Source: Bradyrhizobium guangxiense (GTDB lineage: Bacteria; Pseudomonadota; Alphaproteobacteria; Rhizobiales; Xanthobacteraceae). Taken from it: a DNA stretch of 64,000 bases. A model generated the notes under the pieces. The model saw only the letters and a program-made list of their open reading frames with translations. It did not search any database and was not told where the DNA came from. Where the stretch lies: the NCBI RefSeq assembly GCF_004114915.1, contig NZ_CP022219.1, positions 6,788,501 through 6,852,500 on the forward strand, read 5' to 3'. The position numbers were made by a program, and so were the translations under genes. How positions within the stretch are numbered: the first letter of the stretch is position 1; each line of letters begins with the position of its first letter. Shown piece after piece: positions 16,973 to 25,870 of this stretch.

Positions 16973-17344
16973 AGTTTACCTACCTTACTCACGACGCTCC
17001 AACCGCAAGGCTGAGGGGACGTTCCGACAGTTGTTCTCATATACAACCGGCATCGCGATTCCAGGTTGTATTTTCAACGTCAACGAGAACGCCCACCGAA
17101 CGGCCCGGGGAACACCATGCCGGGAGCGTTCCCTACAGCGAAAGCGAACACCCTCTTCGCCGAAATGGGGAGTTCTCGTTCGGCAGAATGACGGGACCGG
17201 GCCGTCCTTTCATCCCGCGGGTGCGCTCGCGTCTGCGGCCCTCCAGCCAGCGCATGCCGAACCAGCTTTCCATCTGGACAGACGCGCGTGCCAAGTGATT
17301 GCAGGCGCTCTTGTTTCCCTGCCTCTAATATCTATCTCTTGAGC
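16973..17344. other. Non-coding stretch
   Basis: About 370 bases without a convincing gene; the short frames here lack start sites and codon bias. Any promoter for the plus-strand gene at 17345 must lie here. I see no repeat or hairpin beyond the adjacent terminator. Confidence 0.4.
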
Positions 17345-17602
17345 ATGAACTTAACCGACATTCAGGACTTCGCCATTCAGGCTCGCGTAGCTGCGATCCT
17401 CGGAGCGGCTGAGTTCGATCGCGTATTCGCTGGCGTTCGTTTTGCTGAGGTTGAAGGGCCTCTGCTGTACGTCTACGCCGAGGACGAAGCTACCGCCGCC
17501 ACGATCGAAGACGACTTTTCTCTACTCATCGCGGACATCGCAAGCCGCATCCTCAGGCGGGAAATCGAAGTCGTGCTCGTGCTGCCGAAGGTCTTGCAGT
17601 AA
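17345..17602 (+). CDS. Small hypothetical protein
   Basis: An 85-residue acidic protein (MNLTDIQDFAIQARVAAIL start; AEDEATAATIEDDF near the middle; EIEVVLVLPKVL end). Alternating helix and strand pattern, no family recognised. The ATG at 17345 (preceded by a weak TCTTGAGC) is preferred over an in-frame start at 17288, whose extra residues look like translated non-coding sequence. It converges with the 17604 gene with a 1-base gap. Confidence 0.55.
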   Translation: MNLTDIQDFAIQARVAAILGAAEFDRVFAGVRFAEVEGPLLYVYAEDEATAATIEDDFSLLIADIASRILRREIEVVLVLPKVLQ

Positions 17603-17603
17603 C

Positions 17604-17834
17604 TCAGTTCGTTTCGACGATCTCAGCCGCGAGTTCAGCGACGGCACGTCTGCCAGCTTCGGTCAGACCGCCGAGCGTCTGCGTGTGCTTGCTGGCGCAC
17701 TCGACGATCTTTTCCGCCACGAACTTGCGGGCTGGATGACCTTCGAAAGCCTGCGGCATCAATCTACAAGCTCGCTCCAGCGCAACGTCCATGTCGGAGA
17801 TGGTTCGCTCACTGAATTTTTCTGAAAGCAACAT
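17604..17834 (-). CDS. Small conserved rhizobial-type hypothetical protein
   Basis: A 76-residue all-helical protein (ISDMDVALERACRLMPQAF and ARKFVAEKIVECASK). Proteins of this style are frequent in Bradyrhizobium accessory DNA, but I know no function. The ATG at 17834 is followed by a consistently helical sequence to the stop. The gene is isolated: convergent with 17345-17602 and with 435 non-coding bases upstream. Confidence 0.6.
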   Translation of the reverse strand: MLLSEKFSERTISDMDVALERACRLMPQAFEGHPARKFVAEKIVECASKHTQTLGGLTEAGRRAVAELAAEIVETN

Positions 17835-18269
17835 GACTCACTCCACGAACGAAAACTGTTCACGGAGGCGACCACCTTCCCTGCATAAGGGTTCAGCAGC
17901 ACTCCCCCAACCAATTTAAAGACCCACGCAGTCCTAAACATAGTCGCGGTGGGGCGGCTCGGGATTCACAAGAGTTAATGGCCGGGTGGCGAAGTTGAAA
18001 ATGTCGGCTCTTACCTCATAACCAGACGCGCGCGGCCAGGTAGGAATTAGCCGCTAAGGGCCAATAGCTGGCATTGTAGTCGGCGCAATGCCTGGGCTTG
18101 CGATTCCGGAAGAAGCCTTCATCTCGGTAAAGCTCTGAGCGAGAGACCTGAGGCGCGCGGCGAGCTACAGCTCTCCGGGCGCAACTTCCGCTCCGGTTCA
18201 TAGGCCGGCACCCGCGGCTCCGCTTCGGAACGGCCCTTGGGCCATTCCGAATCGATGCGAAGAAGCGGA
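17835..18269. other. Non-coding stretch with a repeat remnant
   Basis: No convincing gene. At about 18057-18073 it holds AGGGCCAATAGCTGGCA, nearly identical to the end of the repeat at 19911-20026, so it looks like a remnant of that dispersed element. This probably marks an old junction between island blocks. Confidence 0.45.
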
Positions 18270-18725
18270 TCAGGCCTTGGCCTTGACCGGGAGCCGAAAG
18301 GGCGCCCCCAACCGGTTGAATGCGTTCATGGCCGCAATCGTGATCGTGAGGTCCACGAGATCCTTTGGGGCGAAAGCCGCGCTTGCGGCCGCATAGGCCT
18401 CGTCGGAGGCGTGCGTCTCGCTGACGAGCGTAACTTCCTCCGCCCACGCGAGGGCAGCCCGGTACTTGTCGGGAAACAGGTGGGGCACCTCGGCCCAGAC
18501 TGAAACGAGGGCGACTTTTTCAAATGACATCGTGGCCAAGAGGTCCCGGGTGTGCAGGTCAATGCAGTGCGCACAGCCGTTGATCTGCGAAACCCGCAGG
18601 AAGACGAGGTGGATCAGTTCGTGGGGCAGGTCGGTACCCGTGGTGATGTAGTGGTGGATGCTGAAGAGCGCCTTTGCACCGTGGGGTGCCACTTCGTTCC
18701 AGACCAGCCGCTTGTTCTCGCTCAT
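18270..18725 (-). CDS. AhpD-like carboxymuconolactone decarboxylase-family protein
   Basis: A 151-residue protein of the CMD/AhpD peroxidase-like family. NGCAHCIDLHTRDLL (near residues 52-66) holds the CxxC and following His of AhpD-type redox sites. The ATG at 18725 is chosen because GAGG lies 6 bases upstream and because the ORF before it only covers promoter sequence. It is transcribed divergently from an ECF41 sigma factor, the classical genomic partner of this family, and has its own ECF41-type promoter (18774-18800). It probably acts in redox or organic-compound detoxification; the substrate is unknown. Confidence 0.9.
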   Translation of the reverse strand: MSENKRLVWNEVAPHGAKALFSIHHYITTGTDLPHELIHLVFLRVSQINGCAHCIDLHTRDLLATMSFEKVALVSVWAEVPHLFPDKYRAALAWAEEVTLVSETHASDEAYAAASAAFAPKDLVDLTITIAAMNAFNRLGAPFRLPVKAKA

Positions 18726-18773
18726 GACGTGCCTCGTTGTTCGGAACGCCGGAGATTCGACGCTCGGAGCGAT

Positions 18774-18800
18774 GACGGGCCAAGCGGTCAGGGTGTGACA
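18774..18800 (-). promoter_or_regulatory. ECF41-type promoter of the AhpD-like gene
   Basis: On the minus strand the sequence reads TGTCACA (18800-18794), 16 bases, then CGTC (18777-18774). This is exactly the published ECF41 consensus layout. It lies about 50 bases upstream of the AhpD-like start, so the divergent sigma factor should control this gene. Confidence 0.85.
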
Positions 18801-18832
18801 TGGCACTCGGCGGTTCCATTCAAAGCGGCCGA

Positions 18833-18859
18833 TGTCACATCCACGCAGGTCCGATCGTC
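18833..18859 (+). promoter_or_regulatory. ECF41-type promoter of the sigma factor gene (autoregulation)
   Basis: TGTCACA (18833-18839), 16 bases, then CGTC (18856-18859), the ECF41 consensus with the same spacing as the divergent site. It lies about 65 bases before the chosen sigma start, pointing to positive autoregulation. Confidence 0.85.
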
Positions 18860-18926
18860 TTATTCTCGGGTTCGGGATGCGCGAGCGACGGTGACAGCGG
18901 ATATGATCTGCGAGGAAACTGGGCGG

Positions 18927-19838
18927 ATGGAGGCGATGGACGATCAGCGGACCACCGAGTTCGAAGCGGAGCGCAGGCGCCTGACACGCTTGGCCTATCG
19001 GATGATGGGCTCGCTCACCGAGGCGGAGGACGTCGTTCAGGACGCATGGCTACGGTGGGTCGGGGTGGAGCGTGGCGTCGATTCGCCTCCCGGCTATCTG
19101 ACCCGCATTGTCACACGCCTGTGCCTCGACCGACGCCGCTCCGCGCGGGCGCGCCGGGAAACCTACGTCGGACCCTGGCTGCCAGATCCTCTCGTCGGTT
19201 CCGTGGAGCCGAACGAGACGGTCGCCGACGACGTCACGGTCACGTTGATGCTGGCCCTTGAGCGCCTGTCGCCTCTTGAGCGGGCCGCTTTCCTTCTCCA
19301 CGACGTCTTTGACGTGCCGCTGACCGAAGTGGCCATCACGCTCGGCCGCCAGCCGGCAGCTGTTCGTCAGCTCGCGGCGCGCGCCCGCAAGCACGTGCAG
19401 ACCGCACGTCCCCGCTTTGATGTCGAACCCGCGGATGCGGATCGGATCACCCGTGCTTTCTTCGCCGCAGCACGCGACGGGGACGTGGCGGCGCTTTCGG
19501 CGCTGCTGGCAAGGAATGTCGAGATCCATACCGATGGCGGCGGCAAAGTCCTTGCTTTCCGCAATGTCATTCGGGGGGTCGAGCGGGCCCTGCGCCTATT
19601 TGCTAGGCAGCGACGCAAATACGTCGTACCGCCGAAGCTGCTTCGTGTCGTCACCATCGACGGCCTGCCAGGCTACGTTTGCCTCGATGGACGCGGCGTT
19701 CTGCAGACGACTGCGCTCGACATCCGCGAGGACGGGATCACCGCGATCTACATCGTCAAAAACCCGGACAAGCTGTCGCACTTAGCAACAGAAATGGACT
19801 TTCCAGCTCGCATCTCGCCGATACCGCCAGCTTCATGA
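18927..19838 (+). CDS. ECF41-family RNA polymerase sigma factor (SigJ-like)
   Basis: A 303-residue sigma factor. Region 2 (LTRLAYRMMGSLTEAEDVVQDAWLRW, about 15-45) and region 4 (LSPLERAAFLLHDVFDVPLTEVA, about 112-145) are followed by a SnoaL-like C-terminal extension with HTDGGGKV, the DGGGK motif that defines ECF41. In this group the extension controls sigma activity, replacing an anti-sigma factor. Starts at 18903, 18927 and 18936 are all possible; 18927 (MEAMDDQ) is a compromise. It is divergent from the AhpD-like gene, with a matching ECF41 promoter on each side of the 200-base gap. Confidence 0.93.
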   Translation: MEAMDDQRTTEFEAERRRLTRLAYRMMGSLTEAEDVVQDAWLRWVGVERGVDSPPGYLTRIVTRLCLDRRRSARARRETYVGPWLPDPLVGSVEPNETVADDVTVTLMLALERLSPLERAAFLLHDVFDVPLTEVAITLGRQPAAVRQLAARARKHVQTARPRFDVEPADADRITRAFFAAARDGDVAALSALLARNVEIHTDGGGKVLAFRNVIRGVERALRLFARQRRKYVVPPKLLRVVTIDGLPGYVCLDGRGVLQTTALDIREDGITAIYIVKNPDKLSHLATEMDFPARISPIPPAS

Positions 19839-19910
19839 ACTGCCCGAGTGACTGCGGCAACGTGGAGAATCGTTCGATGGGCTGCATATGAGGCTCGCCC
19901 ACGGTCGACG

Positions 19911-20026
19911 TCCGCTCCGGGTCAACAGCGCCGTTTTGAGCAGCGGTAAGGAGCTTCCGCTTTACCCCCGACCTCTGACATCTCGCCGCAACGCCATAAC
20001 GGAAGCGAAGGGCCAATAGCTGTCAT
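19911..20026 (+). repeat. Dispersed repeat, copy A
   Basis: Shares GGGTCAACAGCGCCGTTTTGA, the ACCCCCGAC core and CATCTCGCCGCAACGCC with copies at 21811-21913 and 22901-23012, ending in GAAGCGAAGGGCCAA. It overlaps the last few bases of the minus-strand regulator gene. All three copies point the same way. The type is unknown; it looks like a Bradyrhizobium-style intergenic repeat. Confidence 0.7.
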
Positions 20027-21615
20027 TCAGGCAATCCAGCTTTCCGAAGGCCCTCAATCAAGAGCTTCGCATTTGATTGTCCGCCCCGAGCTATCCACGC
20101 AGAAATCGTAAACGCGGGATCGGTCTCAAGCAGACGCGCCGCCGTGTCATGTGCCTCAATGTCGCGTCCGAGATGGGCGAAGGCGGATGCGAGACAGCGG
20201 TAAGCTGGCGAATAGGAGGGGCTCTGACGTTGGGCTTTCTTCCCGGCGACGATGGCCTCGTCAAACCGACTAAGCTCAATAAAGGCCATCCCCATCCCAG
20301 CAAGCGTTGTGTGTAGTTGCGGGTCTACCGGGCTCAGGCGCATCGCACGCTCAAAGCTGCGTAGCGCTTCCTCCGGCACCCCCGCAATCCTATACACATG
20401 GCCTCTGCAACTCCATGCGATATATGAGTTTGGGTTGAGCGCGACCGCCCGATCAGTCATTTCGATCTCACTTTCACTATCGCCGACCATGAACGCCGAG
20501 ATTATGGCGGCAATTGCTAACGTGTCCGGATCACTATCGTCGATACTCAATGCCAGGCGAGAAAGCCGAACTGCTTCGCTACGGTCGAATTGAGGATCGA
20601 TAGCATAGCCAAAAATGACGTTGTGCACGTGACGGATACCTGCCAAAACAGCGGCCACACCAAATCGAGGGTCCAGTTCCAAGGCGCGATGAGCCAGCCG
20701 GAGCCCCTCGGCCACTCCTTCGCGGGTGAACAGATAGTACTGCTGCCTAGCTCGAATAAAGAAATCATATGCGGTGAGGTTCTCCGGTCGCCGTCGCGTC
20801 GCCATCTCAGTTGCTGCTTGAAACAATTTTGGCTGAATAGCTGAGACAACAGCGACCGTCACTTCATCCTGCAGATCGAAAATGTCGGTCAGGTCACGCT
20901 CGAACCTATCCGCCCAGATGTGCGCGCCGGTCACTGCGTCAATCAACTGCCCTGCGATGCGAACTTTCCCGGATGCCTTGCGCACAGACCCCTCAAGGAC
21001 GTAGCGCACGCCAAGTCTGCGTCCGACCTCCTTCACATCGACGGCTTTGCCTTTGAACGTAAAGCTCGAATTGCGAGCGATGACAAACAGCGATTTGAAC
21101 CGCGAAAGCGCCGTGATGATCTCCTCAACCATTCCATCCGCAAAATACTCCTGTTCGGGGTCACCGCTCATGTTTTCGAATGGCAGCACGGCAATGGAAG
21201 GTTTGTCGGGGAGCGCAAGAGAGCTCTCGGACGCACCGCGCGGATTTGGGTTCGCAACTTCTGGCGTCTCCCGCATCTGTCCGACGAAACGGAAGCCCCT
21301 ACGCGGAAGCGTCTTGATGAGGCGCTGCTCCTCACCGGTATCGCCGATGGCAGCGCGGGCAGCGTTTAGCCGAGTCGTCAGCGCCGAGTCGGATACGATC
21401 CGTCCTTTCCAGATCGCGGTTATGAGGTCATCCTTGCTAACGACGCGATCCCTGTTGCGGATCAGGTAGTCGAGCAGGTCAAAAACCTGCGGTGTGACCG
21501 ACACTGCATCAGTCCCCCGATGCAGCTCGCGCCGGTCAGTATCGAATACGTACTCCTCGAATAGATAGCGCAAGCTGCCATCCTCGGGTTGTCCATCCTG
21601 GGGCTTAGGCTGCAC
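20023..21615 (-). CDS. wHTH regulator with TolB-like and TPR domains
   Basis: A 530-residue protein. Residues 20-112 are an OmpR/CadC-type winged helix (LFEEYVFDTDRRELHRG, VTPQVFDLLDYLIRN, LPRRGFRFVGQ). A FlgO/TolB-N-like domain follows (SIAVLPFENMSGDPEQEYFADGM, about 138-270), then TPR repeats (about 280-510). This architecture is common in rhizobia, often annotated as adenylate-cyclase-like or CadC-family regulators, although no cyclase domain is present. The wHTH probably binds DNA; the TPR part may sense or bind a partner. No membrane helix is visible. The target genes are unknown. Confidence 0.85.
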   Translation of the reverse strand: MQPKPQDGQPEDGSLRYLFEEYVFDTDRRELHRGTDAVSVTPQVFDLLDYLIRNRDRVVSKDDLITAIWKGRIVSDSALTTRLNAARAAIGDTGEEQRLIKTLPRRGFRFVGQMRETPEVANPNPRGASESSLALPDKPSIAVLPFENMSGDPEQEYFADGMVEEIITALSRFKSLFVIARNSSFTFKGKAVDVKEVGRRLGVRYVLEGSVRKASGKVRIAGQLIDAVTGAHIWADRFERDLTDIFDLQDEVTVAVVSAIQPKLFQAATEMATRRRPENLTAYDFFIRARQQYYLFTREGVAEGLRLAHRALELDPRFGVAAVLAGIRHVHNVIFGYAIDPQFDRSEAVRLSRLALSIDDSDPDTLAIAAIISAFMVGDSESEIEMTDRAVALNPNSYIAWSCRGHVYRIAGVPEEALRSFERAMRLSPVDPQLHTTLAGMGMAFIELSRFDEAIVAGKKAQRQSPSYSPAYRCLASAFAHLGRDIEAHDTAARLLETDPAFTISAWIARGGQSNAKLLIEGLRKAGLPE

Positions 21616-22095
21616 AAAGATGCCCTTCCGCCACTCGGATCTGAAAGGATAAGCCGCCGATAAGGAAAATGTAAGCCGCTTGTACAGCGCATCGGATCGG
21701 GATTGTCATAGCCAAAATCAATAACACATGGTCGTCGGACTTGGCCGCCCAAGCGATCTTCATAAGCGGGACGCTAATCCCGGAACGCTTTCAGGGCCCA
21801 ATGTCCGAGATGGGTCAACAGCGCCACCTTGAGCAGCAGTTGGGGGGCTTCCGGTTTACCCCGACCCCGGACATCTCGCAGCATCGCCCTAACTGAAGCG
21901 ATGGGCCAACAGCAGAAGTCAGCGTGGCTGCACAAAGCGCGTAGTTCAGGACGCTGAGCTGGCAACGTCATCATCACTGATCATTGTCCTATGTTAATTT
22001 TCCTGCAGCTGCGCTTTATAATTTAGTATTTGAACACAAGGGCTTGGAACGTTGCGCCGCTCTGTCGATTGGCTGACCAGCATCCCGAGGAGCCA
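21616..22095. other. Intergenic stretch between divergent regulators
   Basis: No convincing gene. It holds repeat copy B (21811-21913) and the promoter regions of the minus-strand wHTH gene and the plus-strand receiver gene. An AT-richer patch at about 21985-22030 is a candidate promoter area for the receiver. Confidence 0.4.
21811..21913 (+). repeat. Dispersed repeat, copy B
   Basis: Contains TGGGTCAACAGCGCCACCTT, TTACCCCGACCCCGGACATC and AAGCGATGGGCCAACAGC, matching copies A and C with scattered differences. It is the most diverged of the three and has the same orientation. Confidence 0.65.
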
Positions 22096-22488
22096 ATGAT
22101 GGTCCCCCAAGAGCAGCTAGACGGCAACCGAGTCAGGGTTCTGCTCGTGGAGGACGAATGGTTCATTCGATTTGACGTAGCTGAGCAGCTTCGAGGCGCA
22201 GGCTTCGAGGTTGTTGAGGCGAGCACCGCCGACGATGCCATGGACTACATCTCATCAGGCGAGCGAATTGACGCGCTTATTACCGACATACGCATGCCCG
22301 GAACTTTTGATGGTCTAGAGTTGGCTGGGAAAATGCGCGTTATGCAACCGATGCTCCTTATCCTCGTTGCCTCTGGAAGCATCGAATTGGAGAGCGCAGC
22401 GAGCCGCGTAGGTAGGTTCATCCGCAAGCCCTACGATCCAAAGCAGATCGCAATGCTGATCGCGGAGATGCTCGGCCCGGCGCTGTAG
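22096..22488 (+). CDS. Single-domain response regulator
   Basis: A 130-residue receiver with the acidic pair in LLVEDEWF (residues 17-24), the phospho-acceptor Asp in LITDIRMPG (D64), a Ser in VASGS and a Lys in FIRKPY (about 111). No output domain. The ATG at 22096 has GAGGAG 4 bases upstream and is preferred over a TTG at 22030. Such stand-alone receivers relay phosphate from HWE or other histidine kinases; an HWE kinase follows at 23199. The next gene, also a receiver, begins 5 bases after the stop. Confidence 0.88.
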   Translation: MMVPQEQLDGNRVRVLLVEDEWFIRFDVAEQLRGAGFEVVEASTADDAMDYISSGERIDALITDIRMPGTFDGLELAGKMRVMQPMLLILVASGSIELESAASRVGRFIRKPYDPKQIAMLIAEMLGPAL

Positions 22489-22493
22489 CACGC

Positions 22494-22874
22494 ATGCAAA
22501 CAGCAACTGTCTTGATCGTCGAGCGAGATGTGCTCGTGCGCCATCCGCTGGCGGAGTACCTTCGCGAGTGCGGCTATCGAGTGGTGGAAGCAACTCACTA
22601 CGATGAAGCCCGTGAATGCCTCGAAGGCGAGAAACATAACATCGATGTCGCTTTAATCGACGTCGGCGGCCCCACCGGTTCCGGGTTTGCTCTTTCCGCG
22701 TGGATACGGAGCACGTACCCAACCGTAAAGACAATGCTGGGCGCGACGGTTGGCAAGGTCCTTGCCCTCGCGGGTGACCTCTGCGAAGAAGGTCCGCAAG
22801 CAGCGAAGAAGCTAAACTACCGCCCCGTGCTCGATCACATTCGTCAACTGCTTGCGACCCGGAAGGGGCATTAG
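22494..22874 (+). CDS. Second receiver protein, degenerate
   Basis: A 126-residue receiver-like protein. LIVERDVLVR (residues 7-16) gives an acidic pair and ALIDVGGPTGSG holds the expected acceptor D56. The later signature Thr/Ser and KP motif are replaced by LGATVGKVL and a basic AAKKLNYRP segment, so phosphorylation switching may be altered. It starts 5 bases after the previous receiver and is surely co-transcribed. Together they may form a two-step relay with the downstream HWE kinase; that link is inferred. Confidence 0.8.
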   Translation: MQTATVLIVERDVLVRHPLAEYLRECGYRVVEATHYDEARECLEGEKHNIDVALIDVGGPTGSGFALSAWIRSTYPTVKTMLGATVGKVLALAGDLCEEGPQAAKKLNYRPVLDHIRQLLATRKGH

Positions 22875-22900
22875 CTTTCCGAGGGTTTCAGCGTCAAGTC

Positions 22901-23012
22901 CGCTTCGGGTCAACAGCGCCGTTTTGACCAGCGGTCGGGCGCTTCCGCTTCACCCCCGACCCCGGACATCTCGCCGCAACGCCCTAACGGAAGCGAAGGG
23001 CCAACAGCGGAA
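22901..23012 (+). repeat. Dispersed repeat, copy C
   Basis: Very close to copy A: CTTCGGGTCAACAGCGCC, GTTTTGACCAGCGGTC, CCCCCGACCCCGGACATC and GGAAGCGAAGGGCCAA. It lies in the 324-base gap between the receiver pair and the HWE kinase, a gap in which no gene is visible. Confidence 0.7.
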
Positions 23013-23198
23013 ATCCAACTTGGTTTGAAATGAAGAGGGCCGCCAACCCCGGGGGCGGTCTAGATCGAGAGAGATCAGCAAATATTCTGGACGGGACAGA
23101 GCCGACCCATCAGTTCGCTCTGTAAGGACATGCCAGGGGGTATCCGTCCGCCGAAATGCTGGATAAGTTTGCTCCCGGAGGGCTGAGACGGGCATTCA

Positions 23199-25058
23199 AT
23201 GCGTGACGAGATGCTGACATTCCTGAACGGGGGAGGACGGATGGGCGAGCGCATCCGCCTGTTCGACTGGAGGTCAAATTCACTCGGGCCTCCGGATTCG
23301 TGGCCGCAATCGCTTCGTTCGGCACTGTCCATTTGCCTGTATTCGAGCTTTCCAACGGCGATCTACTGGGGGCCGGACTTCAGGCTCCTTTATAATGACG
23401 CGTGGTCTGTCATCCCGGGCGAGCGCCATCCCTGGGCTCTCGGCCGCCCCGCCAAGGAAGTCTGGTCCGACATCTGGCACGTCGTCGGCCCCCAGTTCGA
23501 GAACGTGATGGCCACGGGCGAGGGCTTTTCTACCTATGACGAAATGCTGCCAATGGTGCGTGGCGGCGTCCAGCAGGAGACCTACTGGAACTACAGCATC
23601 AGCCCGATCCGCGGCGAAGACGGCGAGGTTGCGGGCATCTTCAATCAAGGCAACGAGACAACTCAAATTGTCCTGGCGCGGCGTAGCGCCCAGCAGGAGA
23701 TTGCGCGTCTGTCCCTGATGTTCGAACAGGCGCCAGGCGCGACGGCCATTCTGCGGGGGCCCCGCCATGTCTTTGAAATCGCAAACCCCGCTTACTTGCA
23801 GTTGGTGGGCCGTAACGACATCCTCGGCAAGTCGGTCGACCAGGCCCTGCCCGAGGTGGCATCGCAAGGTTTCATCGAGCTACTCGACACCGTCTACAAG
23901 AGCGGAGAGCCTTACGCCGGGCGCGCCATTCCGGTCGTCCTGGATCGAAGTGGAATTCGCGAGCAGCGGCATCTCGATTTCGTCTATCAGCCGATAAGCG
24001 ACGGCGCGGGCGACCGGTACGGCATTTTCGTGCAAGCGACCGATGTGACGGACACGATCCGGGCGGTGGCTGCTCTTCGCGAAAGCGAGGAACGTTACCA
24101 GGCCATCGTTAACTCCATCGACCAGATGATCTGGTCGACGCTGCCCGACGGCTATCACGATTATTACAACGACCGCTGGTACGAATATACGGGGATGCCC
24201 AAAGGTTCAACCGATGGTGAGGCCTGGAACGGAATGTTTCACCCCGACGACCAGGAGCGAGCCTGGAAATTGTGGCGCCACAGCTTGGCTACGGGCGCCC
24301 CCTATCACATCGAGTATCGGCTGCGGCACCGCTCGGGCGAATATCGCTGGGTGATCGGACGTGCACAGTGCGTCCGCAACGAGGCGGGCGAGATCATCCG
24401 CTGGTACGGCACGTGCACCGACCTGCATGATTTGAAAATGGCCGAGGAGGCTCGCCAGCTGCTGATGCAAGAGCTGAATCATCGGGTGAAGAACCTGTTC
24501 CAGCTCTTCGAGGCCATGGTGTACATGACGGGCCGATCGACCAATACGACGGCTGAAATGAGCGCCGCGCTTAAAGAACGTTTGCAGGCGCTATCGCGGG
24601 CGCATGACCTCGTCCGGATCGGAGCAGCGGATTCGATGCCGGCGCATTCGGTGTTGCTCATCCATCTTGCTGAACAGATATTGGCACCGCATTTGAGTGA
24701 CGCGCAACATGGCAAAGTGAGCTTGACCGGACCGGAAATCCTGCTGGGCGAGAAATCAGCCTCCGCTATGGCGCTCATCCTGCATGAGCTTGCCACGAAC
24801 GCTATCAAGTATGGCGCACTGGGTCATGCAGACGGGAAGGTGATGATCGGCTGGGCATTTGCTGGAGAGAGTCTGGTGCTGACGTGGAACGAGCGCAATT
24901 CCTCTGCTGCAATTGCCAAGCCGACATCGACCGGTTTCGGCAGCAGGCTCATTAAGTCGGCAGTCGAAGGGCAGCTCGGCGGAAAAGTCGATATTGTTTG
25001 GAAGCCTTCTGGCGTACAACTCCGCCTGGAATTAAGCCAGGCACGGCTGCGCGACTGA
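23199..25058 (+). CDS. PAS-domain HWE-family sensor histidine kinase
   Basis: A 619-residue soluble kinase. An N-terminal PAS/GAF-like region (about 1-150, with IYWGPDFRLLYNDAW) and two PAS domains (about 165-290 and 295-415, the latter with WYEYTGMPKGSTDG and WVIGRAQCVRNEAGEI) precede the kinase core. ELNHRVKNLFQL carries the phospho-acceptor His (about H428), and TWNERN (about 566) is the W-x-E motif that defines HWE kinases. No membrane segment, so it senses a cytoplasmic signal such as redox state, light or a ligand. Two upstream receivers are likely partners. Confidence 0.92.
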   Translation: MRDEMLTFLNGGGRMGERIRLFDWRSNSLGPPDSWPQSLRSALSICLYSSFPTAIYWGPDFRLLYNDAWSVIPGERHPWALGRPAKEVWSDIWHVVGPQFENVMATGEGFSTYDEMLPMVRGGVQQETYWNYSISPIRGEDGEVAGIFNQGNETTQIVLARRSAQQEIARLSLMFEQAPGATAILRGPRHVFEIANPAYLQLVGRNDILGKSVDQALPEVASQGFIELLDTVYKSGEPYAGRAIPVVLDRSGIREQRHLDFVYQPISDGAGDRYGIFVQATDVTDTIRAVAALRESEERYQAIVNSIDQMIWSTLPDGYHDYYNDRWYEYTGMPKGSTDGEAWNGMFHPDDQERAWKLWRHSLATGAPYHIEYRLRHRSGEYRWVIGRAQCVRNEAGEIIRWYGTCTDLHDLKMAEEARQLLMQELNHRVKNLFQLFEAMVYMTGRSTNTTAEMSAALKERLQALSRAHDLVRIGAADSMPAHSVLLIHLAEQILAPHLSDAQHGKVSLTGPEILLGEKSASAMALILHELATNAIKYGALGHADGKVMIGWAFAGESLVLTWNERNSSAAIAKPTSTGFGSRLIKSAVEGQLGGKVDIVWKPSGVQLRLELSQARLRD

Positions 25059-25430
25059 TCGGAGCACTTCGCTCAACGCAGCATTGATCACAACGGTACG
25101 CGATTTAGCTCGAAGTTCGATGTACTCCAGTCGCGTCCATAGAGCCTGATGTCTGAAAGGGTCAAGGGCCGTCCATGGCAGCCGGATGTCCTTCATGGTC
25201 ATTCTTTGGGCAGCTCTGTGGGCGGAGGTCAGCAACGGGTCAAAAGCTGCTGTAAGGACCGCATCGTAACAGCTTCCGGTTTCCCGCCAAAAGCGGACTC
25301 ATATCCAGCATTCCGCAAAAAAGCGCGCACCGACCAGCGGGTTAGACAACTTGGGTACCGGCTACCAGGTTGCCGTTGCCCAAGTGGCGAATTCAGAAGA
25401 CGGGGCTCCACCAACAACGAGGAGCCCACC
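25059..25430. other. Non-coding stretch
   Basis: Nothing convincing is encoded. The segment 25236-25310 (around ACGGGTCAAAAGCTGC and CTTCCGGTTTCCCGCC) resembles repeat-type sequences found elsewhere in this block but does not align cleanly with copies A-C. The last 40 bases before 25431 supply a ribosome site. Confidence 0.35.
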
Positions 25431-25838
25431 ATGGCACGAGCCACGATCAGTCTTGTCAATGTCACCAAGCCCACTGCGAACACGCCTGCCTTGCAGCGAC
25501 GGGCTAAATTCGCCTCCAGCATCGATCAGCAAATTGCAAAGATCGGAAGCTTCAGAGAGGGAAAGAGAATCAGCAGGGAGAACTTCTGGGTAGATGCCGG
25601 CGGCACCATCTACTGCTCACTTCGATATGGAAAGCAGCCTTTGGAGCTTGAGCGTGGGAAATCGACTCTCAAAGCTGTCGGAACCGGAAATGCTGCATGG
25701 GACGACCTCGTCGAACAGTTGGAGCAAATCAAAGTTTTGGCCGTGGCCGGTGGCCTGGATGAAGCGCTACAGGCCTGCGCAAGTGCTGTTAAAGCGAACT
25801 TCAAGGCGGCGAAGGACAAGAAGACCGGGAAGGGCTAA
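25431..25838 (+). CDS. DUF6641-like small protein
   Basis: A 135-residue protein. It starts with KPTANTPALQRRAKFASSI, then FWVDAGGTIYCSLRYGKQPLEL and a helical C-terminus ending in a Lys-rich tail. The pattern of a short lead, an aromatic strand region with a RYG turn and a C-terminal alpha region recalls the DUF6641 family of plasmids and islands; the assignment is from memory of the family. The ATG at 25431 has GAGGAG 6 bases upstream. An in-frame extension to 25149 lacks protein-like sequence. Function unknown. Confidence 0.65.
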   Translation: MARATISLVNVTKPTANTPALQRRAKFASSIDQQIAKIGSFREGKRISRENFWVDAGGTIYCSLRYGKQPLELERGKSTLKAVGTGNAAWDDLVEQLEQIKVLAVAGGLDEALQACASAVKANFKAAKDKKTGKG

Positions 25839-25870
25839 GCTCGCCGTTGCCTATCATCGAGTTTGGTCAG

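Noticed and set aside
18016..18447. 143-codon minus-strand ORF next to the AhpD-like gene
   Set aside because: Overlaps the AhpD-like gene in another frame on the same strand and runs through repeat-derived DNA; the sequence is not protein-like.
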